NCBI GenBank assembly: GCA_900708905.1
Contig: CAADRB010000016.1
Coordinates: 1,493,000 to 1,556,999 of the forward strand
Length of the DNA stretch: 64,000 nt
Reading direction: 5' to 3'
From: Hymenolepis diminuta
Taxonomy: Eukaryota > Platyhelminthes > Cestoda > Cyclophyllidea > Hymenolepididae
In this document: positions 26,723-38,700 of the stretch, in pieces
How positions within the stretch are numbered: position 1 is the stretch's first letter
How the letters are laid out: each line of letters opens with the position of its first letter
The notes under the pieces: model-generated
Told to the model about the DNA's origin: nothing
Seen by the model: the letters and a program-made list of their open reading frames with translations, nothing else
The model's database searches: none
Translations under genes and position numbers: made by a program

Positions 26723-29700
26723 TCAACTGCAACCGCATTCTTGAACAATGATGTTGTGAAGTGTGTCCATTTTCAGCTCATTTTTTAAATCCAGATATAA
26801 CACGCTGAGACTTGCCATTTTGATGGGATGACAACAAGAGAGCATAGCACCTCGCTGTACCTCAGATAAACGATCGTACTTCAAATTTCGATAGATCTGC
26901 ATCATCTCTGAATGCGAGGTCTTCTTCAAACTATTTGCTACAGAAATCAAAGGAAATACCGAAGTTAATTTGGGTTATCTGCGCAGAAAACAAAGTCATT
27001 AACAATGGGAGAAATTATTCTTCCCCTAGATATATTAATCATTCAAACCACTAATACTGCATTCCAAAGAATCCAGACATGTAGTGGTTGTATTAATAAA
27101 TGTTCCTTAGTCGGGTTGGAATTGAGTAATTTGTGATAGATATCGCTTTCTGATCTACCCTACAGTAGTAGAAATGTTTTCCATGTCTGCGCATATCGCT
27201 ATTTAGAGCAAAGAAAGAGCCTCATTTTGTTTATCAGTCCTCCTGTTAAGGTTATACACTTTCCCATCACAAAACCAACCATGTATTATAATAATATAAA
27301 TGCAAATTACTGCTTTCTAGAGGTCGTGCTTTAATCCCTCTATATAAAATACTAGCTTGTTTCGGTAACTGAAAACCGGATGTTCAAGCATTTATTAACA
27401 GCACAACCTCATCTATCACTACCTGAAATTCCTTTATCGGCTGTGGCTTATTCCTGATAAATTAGTATTTCCTAATTGTCCATATATGAGCTTTTAATTG
27501 GAAAAAAATCCCCTTGAAATTTGCCGCTATTTTATAGCCATCTTTTCACCATAAATTTATATTGTTTATGACGTTAATATGGCATCTGATCCTTTTAAAT
27601 CATATTAAATATACAAAATATTTAATTAAATAAAAACGAAAATTTTTAAGTTTAATTTTTTTACACACCACCGGTCTTTTGTGTGTGTGGGCGCGTACAG
27701 AGAGAATTTTGTTGCTATTTTCCTTCCTAAAACGCTACTTTATTCTGTCTAAGTTATTTTCTCTCTCCTCTAACATTTTCATCACGCTTCATTGAACCCT
27801 TATTGTCATTAAATCTTCGACTATCCTCCCTCCCCTTAGTATAAACACAATGCAGATTTTGGGCCAAATCAAGAAGGCATTTTGAACTGACGACAGGAAA
27901 CTTACATTGACATGAGCCATGACAGTAATTGGGAATAACGGACTTTGGATGAATGATCCACGTGTTCCATTCTACATCGGCAAAGTCCAAAGTGAATGGC
28001 TGAGTACAACAGCTGAACTTAATACCATTCGTACTGCAGGGATTCTCGACGGTCAATTCATTTTTTGCATCTGCTTTTCTCCTAGTTCGTTTGACGGCAT
28101 TACGATGTCGAATTTCGAGAATTCCCTAAATGAAAGAAAATAGAACAAAATTTATTTAGGAATTTCTGGTAGAGAAAGATTATCACTTATGAGATGTAGG
28201 CGACCTACCTTGTCAACTTCTACTGGATCTGTTCGACTGTCACACTTTGGACAAATGACAATGATTGACCGAATCAATTTTCTCATCATTGGCATTCGAT
28301 GTCTATGAGACATCCATTGGGAAAAAGCACCGCTGATATCAAAAGTAACTTGTACTGCATCTTTCCCATGTGAAATGTAAGTTTCAGCTAATCGTCCTTC
28401 TCGAATACGCAAGGAGCCACTTCTGTGGTGATGCACTATCGAATCATAGGAACCCCGAATTATCGCAGGTGCCGGAAGACTAGTATAACCAGTGGGAGTT
28501 TGTTCAAACATCCAAGTTAAGTTGCTATACTGTTTCAGAAGATCAGGACCAACAGCAGCATTTATTAATTCGTCTTCATCCTCTTGTGTTAGGAAGACTT
28601 CCCATACTTCAAGTCTTTGTCCTTTGAGTAGTGGATTTCTTGTCTATTAAATTAATGGAAGCTTTTAGTAAACGGAAAGGATGAATAGGAATTTATGGAT
28701 GTCAAAAGAAAGCTCACTTCAAATTGAAGAAGAGCAGATTGAATCCTTGCAGGATCAATATCATCGGCCATGCTGATTCCAAACGTAGCCGAAGAGACCT
28801 TCGGTAATTTCCAGTGTACTAAAAGTAAAAAAAGTGATAGATACATCAATGCCGAGAAAGGGGGGGGGGGGCTGATGTGTGTAATGGATACATTCAAACA
28901 AATTTCTGGTACCACCGCTCTAGCCATCTCTCTCTCCAAAGCGGTACGTTTTCTCTTGGCAACAGAGCGATAGAGGATGTAGAACACTTGCTGCTCCTAC
29001 TGCTAATTTTAAACCAAAGGCTACGTCATCTCACTTTCTCCAAAAATGGGAACGCTGCTCCTCAAAGGTATACACAGCACACACAGGCAATGAAGCTTCC
29101 TCTGTATTAGTCAGTCACAGAGGTGATGTGTGCTGTAGCAACTTCAACTACCTTTGAATTTTAGGTAAGGTAAATAGGTGATAGTTGATAGATAGCGTGT
29201 GCGCACGTGGATACTCTATTTTGAAAAACCGACTACCCTCAATCTGTTCAGAAAATCTACAAACTACCTACTGCAGTCTTTGACTGACACGCTAGCCCAC
29301 ATTGTGATATAATTTGAGTAATCTTAGTAGCCAATAAGCAAATGATGGGACTTACAGTGTTTGAGAAGGATAAGAGTTTCTCTTTCATCGGTTCTATCTG
29401 GAGGTGGTTCATCAATGACTTCTTCCGAACGAAGTTGGGATATAATTCGATTTCTCAAGGCCATAGGTAGAGCTTCCATGACACCTTCCGAATTAGTCCG
29501 ATTAGCAAAACCACCATGAAGAGCGAATGGTGGGGGCTCCGACATATGTAAACGTTGAAGGATAGTCCTCTTAAACTTCTCAATATTGATTTGCCTCTCG
29601 AATTCCTGCTGTTCAGCTAATCGGATGGCTTCTCTCTGTTCCTCTTCTTCCTGCCTCTGTCTTTGCCTAGCGTCTTGAATAATGTCATCAGTTGGAAGTT

Positions 29701-29830
29701 GATCTATCACCCATGGTTCCGCATCCGATTCCGTCTCCATTCTATGGGATGGTCTGTAGAGATTTTGAGTAGGAGTACAGCTGGCTAATGCAACGCAACA
29801 CAGTACTGCAACAAGATAATACGACTTCAT
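26723..29830 (-). CDS. Activin/TGF-beta superfamily ligand, 5 exons, about 481 aa
   Basis: Secreted growth-factor precursor expected to signal through type I/II receptor kinases and SMADs. Exons (minus strand): 29830-29356, 28818-28718, 28643-28209, 28125-27906, 26937-26723. All junctions keep frame with GT/AG sites. A hydrophobic signal peptide covers residues 1-18. Residues 44-85 are rich in Glu, Gln and Arg. The propeptide helix FKRTILQRLHMSEPP (residues 86-100) is typical of activin/myostatin prodomains. A furin-type site RTRR ends at residue 353, leaving a mature domain of 128 residues. This has nine cysteines (367, 376, 377, 405, 409, 445, 446, 478, 480) in the order C, CC, CxxxC, CC, CxC, with WNTWIIHP before YCHGSC and the terminus ECGCS. 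Nine cysteines, including the pair after the first, indicate the activin/TGF-beta subclass rather than BMP. The last intron interrupts the mature domain just after CHGSCQ. An in-frame ATG nine codons upstream (29857) exists; 29830 was chosen because the signal peptide follows it directly. The exact subtype (inhibin-beta, myoglianin, TGF-beta) is not resolved. Confidence 0.93.
28860..28871 (+). repeat. Poly-G tract in the first intron of the activin-like gene
   Basis: About twelve consecutive G on the plus strand (C on the coding strand) lie within the first intron, about 40 bases before the acceptor of exon 2 in transcript order. It is an expected length-variable site and may interfere with sequencing. 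The open frames around it read through the intron and are not exons. Confidence 0.8.
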
Positions 29831-29867
29831 TTGGAAATGCGGATAAATGAGTATCATATCGAGGTTG

Positions 29868-29875
29868 TATTTATA
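29868..29875 (-). promoter_or_regulatory. Possible TATA box of the activin-like gene
   Basis: TATAAATA reads on the minus strand 38 bases upstream of the chosen ATG at 29830. If used, transcription would start about 8-15 bases before the ATG, giving a very short leader. In this AT-rich DNA such a match can arise by chance, so the call is weak. Confidence 0.25.
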
Positions 29876-30030
29876 ACAAAGTTGAGTATGTCGTCTGATG
29901 AATGCACAAAAAGTCGAACACAAATATCACTAGGTGTTTGAGGCGTCTATATCTATACGCTCCTGTGTGATCAAATAGGATAGGAAATAAGTCGTTAGTG
30001 GTGCTTTTTATCTTAAGGACGTGTTTAGGG

Positions 30031-30250
30031 GGAACGAATCGGAGCGGTCCAAATGAAACGGGGGATAACAGCGAGAGCCTGTGGTGCGTGGGTGCTACCC
30101 TAAATACGCGCGTGTTAGCACTGTGCACCACGGGAACACTGCGTGCGCAAATGTAATTGCGAACGTGGTTGTGCTGTGTCCGCGCGATTAGAATTGTCCG
30201 AATGCGTGCTGTGTGGAGACTTTCACAGAGTGAGGTAGTTGTAAATGTTT
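30031..30250. promoter_or_regulatory. CpG-rich stretch with imperfect palindrome upstream of the activin-like gene
   Basis: This stretch is clearly richer in G, C and CpG than its surroundings and lies 200-420 bases upstream of the activin-like start codon. It contains an imperfect inverted repeat: GTGGTGC and GTGCTA (30081-30097) are mirrored at 30116-30131 around an 18-base loop that contains CGCGCG. The position fits a proximal promoter or enhancer. The overlapping open frames on both strands look like by-products of the composition, because they show no protein-like pattern. Confidence 0.35.
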
Positions 30251-30296
30251 GACAAGTCTGTACTTTCGGCCACCTTTGTGATGTGATTTTTTTCAA

Positions 30297-33200
30297 TAAC
30301 TACACATACAGAGGGCTTCTGAAGTATACAGCAAATTTAATTGATTAATGGCGTTAGATGCTTGATTAATGACCCTAAATTCGTAGGTATGTGCAAGGAA
30401 GACATCTATTCCTTTCTTTGTGCGCATACAAGCAAACTTAAAATTCTCATGAGAAGAAGAATATATGTAACATATTATGATTGTATGATAATACCATCGG
30501 AGAACTTTGCATTTGAAGGAAGGAGAGTTGAATTTGGTCCTAGAAATTTGAAGGCTTTTCTTTATCTGCTACTCAGCTCAAATAAGACCATAAGCATTTT
30601 GATGTTTTCGACACTTCTTCGGATTACTCAACTTTTTCTGTAAGAACTGAATGGGTTACATCGGAATTACGGTTTTTTCATTCTAAAAGGTGATTATACA
30701 ACCAATGTTTCAGAGATAGATGATATAATTCTCCCCTCCGCAATCTAATAATTTGAAAGCTTCGGTTTTGGAAATTTTGAAGAGGAGAATCATTCGAAAA
30801 AATTTTAATATCCAAAGATTAAAGGCAATCTTCATGAGTTCAAATTTATTCTTTTACAATATAATTCATTAATTTAATTTCTTTATTACTTTTACCAACA
30901 AAAAGGCCAAAAAATTACTCCTACGATTGGAAATAGTTGAGTACTTTAGAGATTAAGGAGAGTTGAGGAGAGAAATTAGAACAAGTCTTTTTTCTTCTGA
31001 GATCTAGAATCATCAGAGTTTCTACATTCTTGTAACAATTTTCACCAGATTTTTTGGATCGCTTCATTAAATGAAATATCCTAACGACATGAATTTTTCT
31101 AATTTCTCCATTAAGCATTGATCATAGTTAAATTCTTCCAAAAATATTTCAAAATTACAACTGTTATGTCGTATGGAATATTAAATTCGTCTGTAATTAA
31201 TCAGTGAATAATCTTTTTTTCCCGATGTATTTGTTTTAGTTTCAAGGGGCTTGATAAATATATGGGTTTGTCAAATAGAAGCGCGGACTTGAGAATAAAA
31301 CATATTTCGGCAAAGGGGCTTTGAAATTTCTTCTTTTTTCAGGCCAATGTCTGAGAAGAAATGTTAAACTCGAGGCCAGATTTTTCTTAATCGAAGCCAA
31401 TTTGGTCGTTTGTGAATCTCATAAACCAATTTTGATTTAATTTTAAAGCAGTTTTATTTATAAGGGTAGATTTAAACATCTACCAAATCTGCGAAGCTTA
31501 AGATACTTAATTTGAAAAGCCTATTATAAAAAGCGGACTAACACCTACAACCACCAGTGGTATTACTTTTCAACTCCAAGCTATCCTCACAACAAAATAG
31601 AATAGAAGAAAAACAAAAACACTTTAGATAAGGTGCGTGGTTTCTAATTCACTTAGTTAAGGCAACATATAATAGGGTAAACATTGATGCCAAACTGGTA
31701 TCACTTCTGGTCACACGAATAGTGTCGTTAGAAAGAACAGCACTACTGGACTACGTTACTACAGTTACCCATGACAAAGCAAAAATAAGGTTTCATGACT
31801 TATTGTCAAGGGAAGATATCAAAGCAAGTAGGAAAGAGAAAGGCTGTTAATTAAAAATAGAACTAAATGTGGGAATGGACGATGGGAGCGAAAGTCAAGG
31901 AAAAAGAATAGTTAATTCATCGTGCACCGAAATATGATTTCCACAACCATTTTTTATTCATTGATTAAAAAATAATAAAATAACCCAATAAGGATATATT
32001 CACAAGGAAAAAAGGCCATAAATTATTAAAATACTCCATGCTTACGTTAAAATTGGTGAGAGACATGAGCTATCGGAGGATTAGAGTGTTTGGAGAACAC
32101 AAAAAGACGAAGGAGAAGCAAATCTGGATGTTGAAATGAAAATGGATCAGACGAGGTCACTTACTCGTATGCCACACAGGTGATATTTAAAATTTAAATA
32201 ACCGATACATCACGTGAATATTCTCAATCACTTCTTCAGCTTGCAATCTCCTCAGATAAGGCGACACTTATCAATCAAAGTAATCTCTGGAACAAAAAAC
32301 GTACCAGCCATCCTTAATGCCCCATTAGTGAAAATAAACACTATTAAACGCTACTGAAATCTCATTTTAAAATCAACTCTATAAAGCTCTCACTGATATA
32401 TTGATTATTTAATTATTCTAATGGCAAATAGAAGATTATTTAAACGCGAGTACGCCCAACAACTAGTAGCCAATAAGTGCATCTTAGAAAATGTCTATTT
32501 CTCCACAATTAAAACAGAATATTTAAAATACATTTCACGAATTAGTGCTAATTAATCGTGGTTATTGTTTGAAATGAATTCAGTTTCTTGACCACGATTA
32601 AAACAGTAGGTGAGAGAAAAAAAGGAATCGGGATGAAGATCGAATTCCATATTGTTGACTTTTTTCTTACTCTACAACGAAGAAAAACACTAGATATTTC
32701 ACGGTGTGTTCGTGACAGCGGTGTCTTACTTAACATTTTTACAGTACGCCTTTTTTCTCGTGGTAAGGGGAGAAGAAGGCAGAGAGAACGCCAGTGAACT
32801 ACTAACCTCCAAACAATCGCACTTCCTTTTTCATCTATCAAACAACCGACGATTTTCCCTTTGTGGAGCAAGAGGCTTGATGGAAACAAGCAGTAATAAA
32901 TGTATTTTCTGTATATTTACATGAATTTTCTCCCTCCTAGGGGATAGCCACATCAACGGGTCTTATTTTCATTAGATAAATTTAGTCCTTTCCATTTAAT
33001 TTCCCATGCCCTTAGGCGAGGAACTAACTTTATCATCACTTTTTATCACTGTAACACAACTTAATGTTCTGTATTTCAAATTTCAAGATTTTATTCCTAG
33101 AATTCTGAACGAGGTCATTCAATTTCTAACTGAATCGAAAGGATAATCATGCTGTCTCAAGATCTTGTCCCTGTTTTAATTGCCACAATGCTGGAAACTT

Positions 33201-35695
33201 CAATTAATTTTTATAATTATATTAATGAAATAAAGAATCTTAATGTTAATTATAACAAAGTATTTAAAGGAGAGCAAGTAAAGTGATAAAAATAAGAAAA
33301 TCAAATAAACCCAACCCCATCTGAATTTCGAATACACCGAGTTGTCCGATATTTACTCATGGAGTTGAGTTGAATTTCGAAAAACTGATTTCCAAAGTCC
33401 ATACTCTAGAATTTAGTCCCCAGATTTTAGATGGACGGTTTGAATTCAAATTGCAGTAGAATGTTATTGTTTCAAAATTGATCGAATTTTCTATAAAATC
33501 GAGACCTAGCTCTATAAATAGAGAGAATTTAACCAGCAATCTGGGCAAATGGAGTGAACTCAGTACTAGATCAAAATAGAGGTATTGCTGATTTTAAGAA
33601 AGAGATCGAAGTGTCTAATCTTATAGGAATAGATGAAGGTCTCAGAGGGTATTGCGAATACTGATTTTAGTATAAAATAACAAGATTTCGAGCAGTTTAT
33701 ATCAACCAATCGCCCTGACAAATCGTAGAGACAAATCTGATGACAGGATCGACCCCTCAATTTAATCAATATGATTAATAAGCTCTCAGAATCATGGACG
33801 TGAATTATGATCCAAGAAGCCGAGTATCAAATTTAAAACTTTAGGTTAGAAGGAGTAAAGGTGAACAACTGGTTATTGATAACGTTTGATTCCCTGACAT
33901 GATTCTCCACTTCAGCTTAAGTTCCCTTTTTCTTCTTCGCACATTATTGGACCCTTTTGCTTATATTCTTTAATGAGAGGCTTTGTCATTTTTCACTTCG
34001 ACAAAGACTGAATTAGCCGGCATTCTTTCAAATTAGGGAGCTTATTTGGATCGTCATTGATCAACTGCATTGGTTGTCTCATTAATTAGATCCATAAGTT
34101 GTCATCTTGCTTGGCTTGAAAGCAAGATCTATTCGCCAATGTTAATAAGTTCGACTGATAGATCTAGCCTGTGGTTATATGTTTACGAGTGCTGCACTCG
34201 CGACCCCTACCTCTGTAGACCACACAGAGAAACAACTCTTCACAAGATTTCTTATATAGAGCTGACACAACTTGTCATTTGACTATATTTAGAAGCATGT
34301 CATTTGCACGCATTTGATTTGTAAAATAATTTTCCAAATCCTTTAAAGGAAGTCATTTACTATAGATACACTGGAAACTTTCTAGGAATCGTAATTTCTG
34401 TCATCACCCAATCGGCCGGTCGCAAGATATTTCAATCAACGAGTCTTGAAACACTGCTTTCCTACTCGACGGACATACACCTTAAAATCGTCGCTATCGG
34501 TACGTGAACCCAAGAAGTACTCATTCGATTTAAATATTCTTGATTAGCGTAAAACTATCAAAGTGGAATACAGGGTCTGTGTAAAAATTTCTAATGTGTG
34601 TATACTTAAGTGACAATGTCATCCCGTGATTTAACAGAAGACGGATACGCATTAGCATAAATCGGAATGAGATAATTTTGCAGAATGCTTGTTTGCGATT
34701 TAATAATTAATTATTTAAAAATGGAAAAAGAAAGGGAGGAAAATTCGTCGAAAGAATGAGGCTTCAATGCTTTATCCCATTCCGGATGTAGTAAAAGCTG
34801 ACTATTTCATTGAAAACTCGGCAAATTTCCAAGTCGAATAATATCAACGAGAACGATGACATTATTCTATGAAAACAAGTTTTGTTTTATTTGAATTCGG
34901 AAGAAATAAGCATTTTTCTCAATGTTTTAATGTAATTTTTATTATAAGAAAGTTGTATTTTGGAGCAGAGATTGTTTATAACTTCCTTCTCTAACAGTGC
35001 CCTTTAATATTCCTAGAATTGCTAGCCAGAACTTCGAGTAAATTTCTTGGCAGTTTCCACGGCAATCCCGAATAAAAATCAATCAGGTTTATTCTGTATT
35101 CTTTTAGATTTAATTAAGCACAGAAATTAACAATTTTCATTATCAAGCTTCTAGAGATCAGAATACCAGACGATTGTCAGTATGAACAAAGTATCTGGCC
35201 CTCTTTTTACTTAGTTCTTGTTCAGGTGGATAAAAGTTTGCCGATCTTTTTGGCTGCTTAACAACTGTAACTGTACTTATCTTTCATTCTTGTGGTATTT
35301 TATGATACCTCCTATTGAATTAATCCTCAAATTTAGGAAGAAAGTAAATATCACCTGTTATTACCTTGTAAATAATTCAAGGTGAAATAAAGCCAAGGGT
35401 AGTATTAGCAAATTTCAAATTTGAATCTTTCCAAAACTCGACTTCATTAATTGCTACGTTTACAGTTTAATCTCATCTTCATAAAATGCACCCGCTATTC
35501 ATTCTGTACCAGCTATCAAATACAATCACTGGAGCAAGATCGGGCTGTACATTTCCATTGTTAAACTCAGTTCATCAAAATAGGTCCAGTCAGAATTCAA
35601 AAATAGATACGATTAGAGCAGGGGGATACTCAATTAACAATATAACATCCATTGGGGGGAGAGAGGAGAGAGAGGAAAGCGATAGGTGAAGTGTC
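30297..35695. other. Gene-free stretch
   Basis: No exon pair, domain or clear repeat was recognised. The frame at 30341-30643 lacks an ATG start and any recognisable motif. Confidence 0.5.
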
Positions 35696-35795
35696 AACCT
35701 TACTAATCAGAATTAATCGGTGTGGCCGGCCGATCACACCCGATAAGCACTGAATTTGTGACCTCCGATTTCGCAGACCTACATGCCAACACCTG
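35696..35795 (-). mobile_element. SINE-like element, copy 4, antisense and 5' part only
   Basis: Read on the minus strand: GGTGTTGGCATGTAGGTCTG, CGAAATCGGAGGTCACAAAT, then CGGGTGTGATCGGCCGG and TTAATTCTGATTAGTAAGG. The block CGAAATCGGAGG(T/C)CA is shared with the antisense copy at 58.4 kb. The 3' half is missing. Confidence 0.5.
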
Positions 35796-38700
35796 CATCA
35801 TATTACACAATCATTAATTGTTTATAAACACAATATTATAGATGTTTTACAAAACGGTATTTTGCGCAATTTAATTGTGTTTCAGTAAAATTAACATTGT
35901 AGCACTTTTTCAAATATTTACAAAATTAAAATTTAATCATAATTTATCGCTTTTGAATTGTTTAGTTGAAGATTGTAAGTGATTGATTGGATTAAAATTG
36001 GCGAATATCCATTTTAGGAAGCAAAGCTTTCCATATATTCAGGTACTCCCTTCGCGGGAAATATCGATCAGTATAACGGTAAACAAATTGATGTATTAAA
36101 AGTAAATACATTTTACTTCCACTGCAATCATTTCAATCAAAACTGCCAAAATGATTTATTGGTGTGTGTGTGTAGTCAGTGGATAAAAAGGAAAGAAAAA
36201 TAAAATAAAATATTATGAAGAGTTGGATCAAGTGTATTTATATGCATCTTCATATCACGGAAAAAAAACAATTTTATACCAACAACAATACAACACAGCC
36301 ACTGGGTGAGACATTAAAAATTTTCCTGCCATAGCCAATATAAATCCACTTCTTTCTCTTCCACTTATACTACTGGCTGACCTTAGGGCGATAAAAATCA
36401 TATCTTGTGGCCTTTCCTTTCACCGCTCCTTCTATATTTATTAGTCTTTCTGTCGGTATTCAATTACTTACTCGGAGAGAAAAATAAGATATATAAGAAA
36501 AGATCTTTATAAAAATCCTAATTTTACCTCTGGTGCAGCAAAACATCGGTTATTGGCACAGATGATAAATTTAATTAATTAAGCATTGAAAGGGAAGGAT
36601 TTTATCAAAAATTCAAAATTATAGATTCAAAATTGAATCGGTAAATATCATAACACTTTTACAAAGAAAAGCTTTTACAAGACGATTAACACTGTGAAAG
36701 TAACGAGTACAAATNNNNNNNNNNNNNNNNNNNNNNNNNNNNNNNNNNNNNNNNNNNNNNNNNNNNNNNNNNNNNNNNNNNNNNNNNNNNNNNNNNNNNN
36801 NNNNNNNNNNNNNNNNNNNNNNNNNNNNNNNNNNNNNNNNNNNNNNNNNNNNNNNNNNNNNNNNNNNNNNNNNNNNNNNNNNNNNNNNNNNNNNNNNNNN
36901 NNNNNNNNNNNNNNNNNNNNNNNNNNNNNNNNNNNNNNNNNNNNNNNNNNNNNNNNNNNNNNNNNNNNNNNNNNNNNNNNNNNNNNNNNNNNNNNNNNNN
37001 NNNNNNNNNNNNNNNNNNNNNNNNNNNNNNNNNNNNNNNNNNNNNNNNNNNNNNNNNNNNNNNNNNNNNNNNNNNNNNNNNNNNNNNNNNNNNNNNNNNN
37101 NNNNNNNNNNNNNNNNNNNNNNNNNNNNNNNNNNNNNNNNNNNNNNNNNNNNNNNNNNNNNNNNNNNNNNNNNNNNNNNNNNNNNNNNNNNNNNNNNNNN
37201 NNNNNNNNNNNNNNNNNNNNNNNNNNNNNNNNNNNNNNNGAGTAATATCACAAACTCTTTAATTTGAACTAATTTAATTAAGAATGAAATTCTAATTAAA
37301 ACGCCAAAATAAGTAACTCTACTCTCCCTTGCCAAGTTTGAATTACTAAATTACTCACCTGTTTGTTTAATTAATGTGGCTAATGCTGATGCCATAAATA
37401 ATTTAAACTATCTCATTTGTCAGGGAACATAAATTTGTTGGCAAAATTAACTAATGCAACTGTTCGATAAAATCACTAAGGCAATCAAATTTTAAATTCA
37501 ATTTCTGTGATTTCTAATCCAGAAGTACCTAAATATACTACTACTATCCAATTCGGTATGTCCAAGAAATTTCAGTATTCTTGATTGAGGTCTTTTTCTT
37601 ATTTAATGTTCAATTAAGATTCTATGACAGCATTAGAATAATATATAACATACTCTCATAAATGCCTTCATCGCGAATTGGAGGTCCTATGAATTCGACC
37701 CATTTGCAGTTTCCGTGGAATAAGTTAAGGCGCTGAATCGATATTCAGCACAATGCTTAGCAATTAGATCAAATTCAGTGAGGACTAGCATTTATCCATC
37801 GATATAAATCAAGTTCGAAATAATTCAAATTCTAATCAGATACTTTTGATCACTTTTATTTACTTAACTCTGTTGAAATGGTGCATCAAATGCACGGATG
37901 AAATTACGATAAGCCCCATTTCCATATTATGGTATTTATGTAATTAGGAAATGTTCGAACTCTTTATTCACCATGATAATGTACCAGGCAGTTTAGAATT
38001 CCGTTCAAAATGTTCACAAAATTTCCCCTTTCGCGGTAACTTCCTAGAACCTACTGCATCCTCTTGGCGTCACTATTACTTCATAATTGTTTATCAGTTC
38101 AATTAGAATGTCAGCGTTATCTATACACTTGATGTTCCTTAGCCTTGGATCTTCCTAAAATGGCAGCTTAATCCATTTCTACAACACCTTTGTTTGACTC
38201 CTTCAATCTCTTGAAGCTATTATACAAGGGTACAAAATGAAAGATAGAAAAATACAATTATTGAATGATAAAACAAGAATAAACGAAGAGTCCCGATTTT
38301 ACAATTTCTGATCGGTTTACTAAAATCATTGGGGAGAAATGAATTCTTTACTTCTTATTGCTTCGGTCGATATTGATTAAAACTTGTGAATTACGTCTGA
38401 TTGGATACAAAAACATACATACTATTTATTTCTGTTCATTCTGTAGAATCATGATGACAGCTCGAAGAACACATTTTGAAGCCCCTATCAGGTCCCCTGG
38501 TTTATTTAAGTATTCTTTCTCCATTGTTTTAAATCCAATGTAAAGCAAAGCAAGATTCATGTTTGACAGAGAAGGCGCCACAGATAAAAAACGAGAAATA
38601 TCCTGTTTTACTGAAAACACCAACCGGCACATAACGACAGTTGTATACATCGGCAAGATCCCTCGCAAACATCCATTGGACTAAATTGGCCAAGGAAAAA

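Noticed and set aside
27919..28143. 74-codon plus-strand frame
   Set aside because: It is the antisense shadow of the activin mature-domain exon.
28652..28987. 111-codon minus-strand frame around activin exon 2
   Set aside because: Only 28718-28818 is exon. The rest reads through introns, including a poly-G tract.
29871..30296. 141-codon minus-strand frame upstream of the activin-like gene
   Set aside because: It has no true ATG context, contains no domain and coincides with a CpG-rich promoter-like patch. It does not join the activin exons in frame.
36619..37335. Long frames of 183 and 238 codons
   Set aside because: They consist almost entirely of the 525-base assembly gap.
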